Both the position numbers and the translations under genes were made by a program. The notes under the pieces were generated by a model, which made no database searches, was not told the origin of the DNA, and saw nothing but the letters and a program-made list of their open reading frames with translations. Below, piece by piece: positions 7,109 through 11,861 of a stretch of DNA of 11,861 bases; within the stretch, counting starts at the first letter, position 1, and each line of letters begins with the position of its first letter. Source of the stretch: Sporosarcina sp. (lineage in GTDB: Bacteria; Bacillota; Bacilli; Bacillales_A; Planococcaceae); assembly GCA_029263945.1 (NCBI GenBank), contig JARIDM010000124.1:1-11861 (forward strand), given 5' to 3'.

Positions 7109-8031
7109 TTGACTGGAACAGCTTCGTACTTCGTAATTGTTGCATCAATCAAGTTTTTAATGCTTTCAATTTTTTGAAGATCTTCTCCTGAAACTGGCGC
7201 TAAAGGACCTCTTACAGAACCAATATTCAAGCCATTTAATTTATATACTTCTTTAATAACCGAATACATAGAGCCATTTAAGGAACAAAGTTCAATAATG
7301 ATATCTGTAATTTCTTTTTGAATGTTTTTCGCTTGTTCAACGTTTCCTGCGACGAAAAACGCTTCCGCTTTCAAGAATAATTCTGGCATTGCGGCGTAAG
7401 TTCCACCAATACCTGCATCTGCACCAATCAGTCGACCTGCAACATACTGTTCATCAGGACCATTGAATACAAGGAAATCTTCTTTCGTTGCGGCTGCTTT
7501 AAAGCGTTCGATATCCATTACCGGCATAGAGGAGTTTTTCACGCCAATTAACTTGTCGTTTTCCATCATCTTTTTAAGCAATGTAATGGAAAGATTATAC
7601 CCCGTTGTTTGTGGTATGTTGTAAATGATAAAAGGAAGTTCAGTTGCATTCATAATTTCAGTCCAATACGTCTCAATCGCCGCTTCTGGCAATGAAAAGT
7701 AAATAGGTGGAATTGCAGATAGCGCATCATAGCCTAATTCTTCAGCATATTTTGCTAACGCAATGCTGTCTCTTGTTGAAGGTGCACCAACATGCGCAAT
7801 GAGTGTTAGTTTTCCTTTAACCGCATCCGCTACATATTTTAATGTTGCTTTTCTTTCCTCAAGGTTTTGGTAAATACATTCCCCTGAGCTTCCCCCTACA
7901 TAAAGTCCTTTGACACCTTTTTTATAGAGGTGATTGGCTAATGCTTCGATCCGTTCAGCTGAAATTTCGCCAGCCTCATCGTAGCACGCATAGAACGCTG
8001 GAATAATGCCTTTATATTTACTTAAAGTCAT
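7105..8031 (-). CDS. nanA: N-acetylneuraminate lyase (DHDPS/NAL family)
   Basis: NanA cleaves Neu5Ac to ManNAc and pyruvate by a class I aldolase mechanism in the cytoplasm. The 308-residue (beta/alpha)8 barrel shows YVGGSSGE (44-51), YNIPQTTG (137-144) with Tyr137, and GVKNSS (163-168) with the Schiff-base Lys165. These two residues have the same numbers as in E. coli NanA. NGPDEQY (190-196) carries the Asp-Glu pair that sialate lyases use for the sugar side chain. The start is the ATG at 8031 because GGGGGAGG (8041-8048) lies 9 bases before it; the GTG at 8052 lies ahead of that site and would be too early. It is first in the operon, behind a promoter and a cre site. A different 2-keto-sugar acid aldolase role is possible, but nanE downstream makes NanA by far the best reading. 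Confidence 0.88.
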   Translation of the reverse strand: MTLSKYKGIIPAFYACYDEAGEISAERIEALANHLYKKGVKGLYVGGSSGECIYQNLEERKATLKYVADAVKGKLTLIAHVGAPSTRDSIALAKYAEELGYDALSAIPPIYFSLPEAAIETYWTEIMNATELPFIIYNIPQTTGYNLSITLLKKMMENDKLIGVKNSSMPVMDIERFKAAATKEDFLVFNGPDEQYVAGRLIGADAGIGGTYAAMPELFLKAEAFFVAGNVEQAKNIQKEITDIIIELCSLNGSMYSVIKEVYKLNGLNIGSVRGPLAPVSGEDLQKIESIKNLIDATITKYEAVPVK

Positions 8032-8055
8032 ATCTAATTTCCTCCCCCGCACATT

Positions 8056-8070
8056 TGGTTTCGCTTACAA
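8056..8070 (-). promoter_or_regulatory. cre site (CcpA operator) at the nanA transcription start
   Basis: On the minus strand TTGTAAGCGAAACCA matches WTGNAANCGNWNNCW at all fixed positions. It starts five bases after the -10 hexamer, so it would cover the expected transcription start, a position from which CcpA-P-Ser-HPr blocks initiation or early elongation. Confidence 0.8.
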
Positions 8071-8074
8071 TCAA

Positions 8075-8103
8075 AGAATACCACTAATCCACATAGTTGT
8101 AAA
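8075..8103 (-). promoter_or_regulatory. Sigma-A-type promoter of the nanA operon
   Basis: On the minus strand TTTACA (8098-8103, 5 of 6) and TATTCT (8075-8080, 4 of 6) are spaced by exactly 17 bases. Transcription would start near 8068, inside the cre site, giving a leader of under 40 bases before the nanA ATG. TGTGAAAA (8107-8114, minus) lies just upstream of the -35, where an activator or repressor could bind. Confidence 0.6.
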
Positions 8104-8146
8104 TAGTTTTCACAGTAAATCCTAATTTAGAAAAAAATATCCACCA

Positions 8147-8175
8147 TTGTTAATTAACCGCGTAGACTATAGAAT
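8147..8175 (+). promoter_or_regulatory. Sigma-A-type promoter of the DUF624 gene
   Basis: TTGTTA (8147-8152, 4 of 6) and TAGAAT (8170-8175, 5 of 6) are spaced by 17 bases. It is divergent from the nanA promoter, with about 45 bases between the two -35 hexamers. The transcript would have a leader of roughly 130 bases that begins just before the inverted repeat at 8190-8218. Confidence 0.5.
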
Positions 8176-8189
8176 GACAAGTATAGGAA

Positions 8190-8218
8190 TTCACATGAGC
8201 AAGCATGCTAAATGTGAA
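8190..8218. promoter_or_regulatory. Inverted repeat downstream of the DUF624 promoter, candidate operator
   Basis: TTCACAT (8190-8196) and ATGTGAA (8212-8218) form a perfect 7-bp inverted repeat with a 15-base spacer that itself contains the palindrome AGCATGCT (8202-8209). It lies about 15-43 bases beyond the -10. The right arm belongs to TGTGAAAA (8213-8220), which recurs in opposite orientation beside the nanA promoter. A second small repeat, TGAAA...TTTCA (8221-8236), follows. A regulator site is the likely role, but the protein is not known. Confidence 0.4.
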
Positions 8219-8314
8219 AATGAAAAAAAACTTTCAAAAAATGATTAACGTGTCAGTTACATAAATCGATTGCCATCAATTATCAAATTGACGCGCGTAA
8301 AGGTGGATATATAA

Positions 8315-8998
8315 ATGAAAACAGATGGGCTAATGGGTATCGTATATATCATTACAGAATGGTTAACAAGACTTGCCGTTACAAACTTATTGTGGGTATT
8401 CTTTAATCTACCAATATTTATCGTGGCATTGAATTTATTGATCGTTGACTCGATCGATCAAATGCTATTTTTCATTGCCATTATCGCGTTGCTGCTTCCG
8501 TTTGTCTTTTTCCCTGCAACAACTGCGATGTTCGCCTTAATCCGTAGATGGGCTTTAAATGAGTTAGACGTCCCGTTAATTCGCTCATTTTGGAAATATT
8601 ACCGTATAAATTACAAGAGAAGCTCACTTGGCGGGTTGGTCATTGTAGGGATTTGGTCAATCTTGCTAATCGATTATTACTATTTTACAACGAATATTCA
8701 TGATGTATTAAAATATTTATTCTTTGCGCTCTTTATATACATGGCAATGTTCACCTTACACTTCTTTTCGAACACAGTGCATTTTGACACAAAACTAAAA
8801 CAAACCTTGAAAAATGCTTTGTATATGACACTTAAGAATCCAATCACCTCGCTAATTGTTGTCATCCTTAACGTGGTCATTGTCGCAATTAGTGTGAAAG
8901 TACTTCCTTTCTTACTCGTATTCTTTACCGCTTCTCTCGTTGCCGGCCTCTCTTTTATGGCTTTTCATATGGTGGCCCTACACAAAAAAGCTGCTTAA
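8315..8998 (+). CDS. DUF624 (YesL-like) integral membrane protein
   Basis: A 227-residue membrane protein with about six hydrophobic segments, near 18-44, 50-74, 106-125, 132-152, 176-196 and 198-220. The DUF624 hallmarks are visible: TNLLWVFFNLPIF (23-35), FPATTAMFALIRRW (66-79) and DVPLIRSFWKYYRINYK (85-101). AAAGGTGG lies about 8 bases before the ATG. YesL-like proteins are frequent beside CUT1 ABC transporters and polysaccharide or glycan catabolic genes of Bacilli. Their molecular function is not established; a role in transport or in membrane regulation has been assumed. It is divergent from nanA and shares its intergenic control region, which suggests co-regulation with sialic-acid use. 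Confidence 0.88.
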   Translation: MKTDGLMGIVYIITEWLTRLAVTNLLWVFFNLPIFIVALNLLIVDSIDQMLFFIAIIALLLPFVFFPATTAMFALIRRWALNELDVPLIRSFWKYYRINYKRSSLGGLVIVGIWSILLIDYYYFTTNIHDVLKYLFFALFIYMAMFTLHFFSNTVHFDTKLKQTLKNALYMTLKNPITSLIVVILNVVIVAISVKVLPFLLVFFTASLVAGLSFMAFHMVALHKKAA

Positions 8999-9002
8999 AT
9001 TT

Positions 9003-9050
9003 AAAAAGTTGTGAAACAAAGACGATAGGTCCTTGCTTCACAACTTTTTT
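9003..9050. terminator. Bidirectional terminator between the DUF624 gene and a convergent oxidoreductase gene
   Basis: AAAAAGTTGTGAA (9003-9015) and TTCACAACTTTTT (9037-9049) form a perfect 13-bp stem. The inner loop is 21 bases, with limited further pairing (CAA/TTG). The A- and T-runs at the stem ends supply a U-tract in both directions. It starts 4 bases after the DUF624 stop and lies 13 bases beyond the stop of the minus-strand oxidoreductase. Confidence 0.88.
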
Positions 9051-9062
9051 ATTGTTGCCGTG

Positions 9063-10154
9063 TTAAAATTGATGCCCCACTGGTATTGGCCTTGGTTTTT
9101 CACACGTACTTTGCATTTGATAAAACATGCCAGTATCCGATGATTTATGAAAACCGTGCATCGCTTCGAGTACATGATAAGCAAGTTCACCATTTGCACG
9201 ATACGGTTTACTCGTAACAATCGCTCGCGCCATATCCGCGACACCAATGCCACGACTATTTTCATCATAGGTGTGGATGAGTGGAATTTCAGTGAATGCT
9301 TCCTCATCTCGTCTTCTCAGTTTAACAACCCCGCCAAACGTATTTGGATCAGGGACTACAATCGTTCCTTCACTGCCGTATATTTCAATCGGCGGAAGTG
9401 TCGACCCGCCGAATGCATCGAAACTAGTTGTAAGGGTAGCCACTGCACCCGAAGCAAAGTCCAATGTCCCTGCGATATGCGTTGGTGTTTCAACTGTCAT
9501 TGCCGCGCCTGCATGTGGCGCGCTTAAAATCTGTCTTTCTGCATAACTAATGCGCGTCGTGCCTGATAGACGCCTAATCGGACCGAGCATTGCCACCAAT
9601 GCAGTTAAATAATACGGCCCCATGTCAAACATCGGACCGCCGCCTTCTTTATAGAAAAAAGCGGGCTCTGGATGCCAGTGTTCAGGTCCCCGTCCAATCA
9701 TAAATGCCGAAGCACCAATCAGCTGACCAATTACACCCTCTTCTATTAACTGAATGACTGTTTGCACCCCCGCACCTAAAAATGTATCAGGTGCACTCCC
9801 GATCAAGTATCCCTTTTCTTTCGCAACCGCTAAGATTTCTTTACCTTCATCAAGCGTAACAGCCAATGGTTTTTCACCGTAGACGTGTTTTCCGTTTCGA
9901 AGCGCCTTTAATGCAATTTCCGCATGTACTTTCGGAATGGTTAAATTAATCACTAATTCAACAGTTGGACTTTCAAGTAATTCTTCTACAGTTAACACTT
10001 CAGGGATTTGAAATTTTTCAGCTTGCGCACGTGCACGTTCTTTATTTATATCAGCACAGGCAACAAGTTCAAGGTGCGTAAAGGTTGGAATGTTTTTCAT
10101 ATAAATTGCACTAATCGTTCCACAGCCTATAATGCCTACTTTAACTTTCCGCAA
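9063..10154 (-). CDS. Gfo/Idh/MocA family oxidoreductase (sugar or polyol dehydrogenase, substrate unknown)
   Basis: A 363-residue NAD(P)-dependent oxidoreductase. The Rossmann motif is GCGTIS (10-15), and GEKPLAV (93-99) carries the conserved Lys95. The C-terminal domain holds SAPDTFLGAG (120-129) and GGGPMFDMGPYYLTAL (171-186). In this subgroup the usual H-x-x-D active-site motif is replaced by the GPYYL region, so catalysis must use other residues. The start is a TTG with a GTGAGGT ribosome binding site about 8 bases upstream; no in-frame ATG or GTG is nearby. A terminator between the upstream isomerase gene and this gene suggests either its own, unrecognised promoter or read-through. Together with the isomerase and the other Gfo/Idh/MocA gene it suggests a sugar oxidation/epimerisation route. 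The substrate cannot be deduced. Confidence 0.88.
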   Translation of the reverse strand: MRKVKVGIIGCGTISAIYMKNIPTFTHLELVACADINKERARAQAEKFQIPEVLTVEELLESPTVELVINLTIPKVHAEIALKALRNGKHVYGEKPLAVTLDEGKEILAVAKEKGYLIGSAPDTFLGAGVQTVIQLIEEGVIGQLIGASAFMIGRGPEHWHPEPAFFYKEGGGPMFDMGPYYLTALVAMLGPIRRLSGTTRISYAERQILSAPHAGAAMTVETPTHIAGTLDFASGAVATLTTSFDAFGGSTLPPIEIYGSEGTIVVPDPNTFGGVVKLRRRDEEAFTEIPLIHTYDENSRGIGVADMARAIVTSKPYRANGELAYHVLEAMHGFHKSSDTGMFYQMQSTCEKPRPIPVGHQF

Positions 10155-10255
10155 GTATTCAACCTCACTTTCGCCCTACACTACTGTCTTCAATCCTAAC
10201 AAAAGTTTGCACCTCTCGGTAGGGGGTAACTAAATCTGGCCAACATCATTTATCA

Positions 10256-10300
10256 AGAAAAAAGCCGTGGACTATGTGTCCTTCCCTCATAGAGCACAGC
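10256..10300 (-). terminator. Rho-independent terminator after the sugar isomerase gene
   Basis: On the minus strand GCTGTG-CT-CTATG (10288-10300) pairs with CATAG-TC-CACGGC (10264-10276) as a stem with a 2x2 internal loop and one G-U pair. It is followed by TTTTTT (10258-10263). It begins 9 bases after the isomerase stop. Confidence 0.85.
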
Positions 10301-10309
10301 AAAATTTTA

Positions 10310-11278
10310 TTATACCCACCACATCTCGGCAGGTTGATCTTTAATTAACACAGATTTTAAATTAAATACCGCACGTGTAAAGCCCTCGTCTACAGACATT
10401 AACGGGTCTTCATGTTCGATACTGACGACATAATCATAGCCGTACGTGCGCAGTGCACTCATCATATCTGACCAATCCTGTAAACTATGGCCACACCCAA
10501 CCGAACGGAATGTCCATGCGCGTGTTTGCACATCTCCGTAAGGCTGCATATCTGTTAAGCCGTACATATTAACGTTTTCTTGGTCAATAAACGTATCTTT
10601 TGCGTGGAAATGATGAATCGCATTTTCTTTTCCAAGAATTTTAATGGCCGCCACAGGGTCAATCCCCTGCCACCATAAATGGCTCGGGTCTAAATTTGCC
10701 CCGATTGCTGGTGACGTTCTGTTTCTTAATTTCAATAGCGTATACGGCGTGTGCACAGAAAATCCACCATGCAATTCAATCCCAATTTTCACATGATGTT
10801 CTTCGGCAAGTTTCCCGATTTCTTTCCAATAGGGAATAAGTTTCGCTTCCCATTGCCAGTTGTAAATGTCCGTATATTCATTTGGCCATGGTGAAATTGG
10901 CCAGTTTGGTTGTGTTGCTTCTTCATCTGAGCCAGGTGTTCCCGAGAATGTGTTGACGACAGGAACGCCTAGTAAACTTGCGAGTTTAATCGTTTTCACC
11001 AAGGTTTCATGGGCTTCCTTCGCTTCTTCCTGATTCGGAGAAACTGGGTTATTGTGACAACTAAACGCACTGATCGTTAAACCGCGCGAGTGCACCTGTT
11101 CCAAATATGCTTGACGTTTTTCTTCACTAGCGAGGAGCTCATCCACTTTACAATGCGCATCCCCGGGGTTTCCGCCTGTCCCGATTTCAACAGCTTCTAC
11201 CCCTTTACTTTTGACATGGTCTAACATTTCTTCAAACGATTTCTCTGCAAATAAAACCACAAATACACCTAGTTTCAT
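10310..11278 (-). CDS. Sugar phosphate isomerase/epimerase (xylose-isomerase-like TIM barrel)
   Basis: A 322-residue TIM-barrel protein of the AP-endonuclease-2/xylose-isomerase superfamily. The four metal-ligand positions are visible: Glu168 in GIELHGG (166-172), Asp197 in NLDPSH (195-200), His225 in HFHAKD (223-228) and Glu288 in SIEHED (286-291). This fits a divalent-metal isomerase or epimerase acting on a sugar, keto-sugar or inositol-like substrate. The start is the ATG at 11278, with GGAGGG 7 bases upstream; a longer reading 27 codons upstream would overlap the preceding gene and has no support. It follows the partial oxidoreductase by 28 bases, so the two are one transcript. Paired Gfo/Idh/MocA and isomerase genes occur in inositol (Iol) and YcjS/YcjR-like 3-keto-sugar pathways. 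Which applies here is unknown. Confidence 0.88.
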   Translation of the reverse strand: MKLGVFVVLFAEKSFEEMLDHVKSKGVEAVEIGTGGNPGDAHCKVDELLASEEKRQAYLEQVHSRGLTISAFSCHNNPVSPNQEEAKEAHETLVKTIKLASLLGVPVVNTFSGTPGSDEEATQPNWPISPWPNEYTDIYNWQWEAKLIPYWKEIGKLAEEHHVKIGIELHGGFSVHTPYTLLKLRNRTSPAIGANLDPSHLWWQGIDPVAAIKILGKENAIHHFHAKDTFIDQENVNMYGLTDMQPYGDVQTRAWTFRSVGCGHSLQDWSDMMSALRTYGYDYVVSIEHEDPLMSVDEGFTRAVFNLKSVLIKDQPAEMWWV

Positions 11279-11306
11279 ACGTAAACCCTCCACTTTCAGC
11301 GATTCG

Positions 11307-11861
11307 TTAAAGCGCGACAACTTTTTTGCTTTCACTAGAAGCGAGTGCTGCCAAGACAACTTCCAATGATTTTAACCCTTCTTCTCCAGGTATAGGCACA
11401 TCTGTATCGTTCACAATGGCTGATACGAAATGATCGATGACATGTGACGTGTGCTGTCCGCCGTCTTCATTCGTTTGAATTGCGCCTAACTCATACTTAA
11501 CGACTTCCCCATTGGTATATTGAACGATGAGTGAATAGGTTGGATCATCTTCCAATCGAAGAATCGCTTTTTCTCCGTAAATGATAGTGGAATTATCTGA
11601 CGCTGCAGCGTACGCCCAACTTGCTGCTAGCGTGCCAATAATGCCTGATTCCGTTTTCAACACACAAACTGCGTTATCATCAATCTCAGTATCTACTTTG
11701 GCATTCGTCTCCACAAATCCAGCTACTTCAGCGAACTCTTCACCTAACAGGTCACGCATGAGATCCGTTTTATGAACGCCTAAATCACCCATCGCGCCGA
11801 TAAATGCTTCTTCTGTATTGAAAAACCAGCTGTCCCGCCCATCGACGCTCCACGCTTCTGG
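11307..11861 (-). CDS. Gfo/Idh/MocA family oxidoreductase, C-terminal part (runs off right edge)
   Basis: The frame is open from base 11861 to the stop at 11307-11309, giving 184 residues without the N-terminal Rossmann domain. It begins in PEAWSVDGRDSWFF, shortly before AMGDLGVHKTDLMRDLLG, which is the conserved second-domain motif with the H-x-x-D pair. It continues with TLAASWAY and IIYGEKAILRLEDD, the beta-sheet region typical of the family, and ends in the usual helical tail. An internal ATG at 11792 is not a credible start, because the protein is open and conserved upstream of it. It is co-transcribed with the isomerase. The promoter and N-terminus are outside the window. Confidence 0.9.
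   Translation of the reverse strand, partial: PEAWSVDGRDSWFFNTEEAFIGAMGDLGVHKTDLMRDLLGEEFAEVAGFVETNAKVDTEIDDNAVCVLKTESGIIGTLAASWAYAAASDNSTIIYGEKAILRLEDDPTYSLIVQYTNGEVVKYELGAIQTNEDGGQHTSHVIDHFVSAIVNDTDVPIPGEEGLKSLEVVLAALASSESKKVVAL

Noticed and set aside
8032..8052. NanA starting at the GTG at 8052
   Set aside because: The GTG lies ahead of the GGGGGAGG ribosome binding site. The ATG at 8031 has correct spacing and places Tyr137 and Lys165 at the E. coli NanA numbers.
8176..8314. Riboswitch or attenuator in the DUF624 leader
   Set aside because: The leader is long enough, but beyond the operator-like inverted repeat no terminator/antiterminator pair or known riboswitch core was seen.
9147..9546. 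Overlapping plus-strand reading frames of 91 and 126 codons
   Set aside because: They are antisense to a well-conserved oxidoreductase, have no family features, and carry odd composition rich in Cys, Arg and Ile.
11279..11359. Longer isomerase with an extra 27 N-terminal residues
   Set aside because: The extension overlaps the end of the preceding oxidoreductase gene and is not barrel-like, whereas the ATG at 11278 has a good ribosome binding site.
1..11861. CRISPR array, tRNA/rRNA genes, insertion sequences, phage genes
   Set aside because: No regularly spaced repeats, cloverleaf folds, transposase reading frames or terminal repeats were seen on either strand.

Overview
The window looks like a chromosomal piece of a low-GC Gram-positive bacterium of the Bacillaceae/Planococcaceae type. 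The evidence is strong AGGAGG-type ribosome binding sites, intrinsic terminators with U-tracts, perfect-consensus CcpA cre sites, a Bacillus-type LXG protein, a lipoprotein-anchored ABC sugar binding protein and a DUF624 (YesL-like) protein. The binding protein is very acidic, which would suit a halotolerant or alkaliphilic host, but this is only a hint. No species can be named from sequence alone.

Left edge (1-554, minus): the first 184 codons of an LXG-domain polymorphic toxin, starting at GTG. Its C-terminal toxin domain and any immunity gene lie outside the window. A non-coding stretch of roughly 370 bases and a terminator separate it from the next unit.

Centre (936-8103, minus): a sialic-acid utilisation (nan) operon. 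Transcription order is nanA (sialate lyase), a NanOx/YjhC-type oxidoreductase overlapping nanA by ATGA, a lipoprotein solute-binding protein, two permeases, nanE (ManNAc-6-P 2-epimerase), and an RpiR/SIS regulator. A sigma-A-like promoter precedes nanA. Perfect cre sites sit at the nanA start region and ahead of the binding-protein gene, a 10-bp hairpin separates binding protein from permeases, and an 8-bp inverted repeat precedes the regulator. The inferred route is: import of sialic acid or its 2,7-anhydro form, conversion of the anhydro form to Neu5Ac by the NAD-dependent oxidoreductase, cleavage by NanA to ManNAc and pyruvate, phosphorylation by a kinase not in the window, and epimerisation by NanE to GlcNAc-6-P. 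The ABC ATPase, ManNAc kinase, NagA/NagB and any sialidase are absent here.

Divergent from nanA (8147-8998, plus) is a DUF624 membrane protein with its own promoter and an operator-like inverted repeat. A bidirectional terminator lies between it and the next gene.

Right part (9063-11861, minus): a second sugar-redox group with a Gfo/Idh/MocA oxidoreductase cut by the window edge, a xylose-isomerase-like TIM-barrel isomerase/epimerase with its own terminator, and another Gfo/Idh/MocA oxidoreductase that starts at TTG. This resembles oxidise-epimerise-reduce sugar modules, but the substrate cannot be read from the sequence.

Most of the window is recognisable carbohydrate catabolism. I did not find a clearly new system. 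The points most worth following are the NanA/NanOx coupling in a Bacillus-type host, the regulatory architecture, and the edge toxin.
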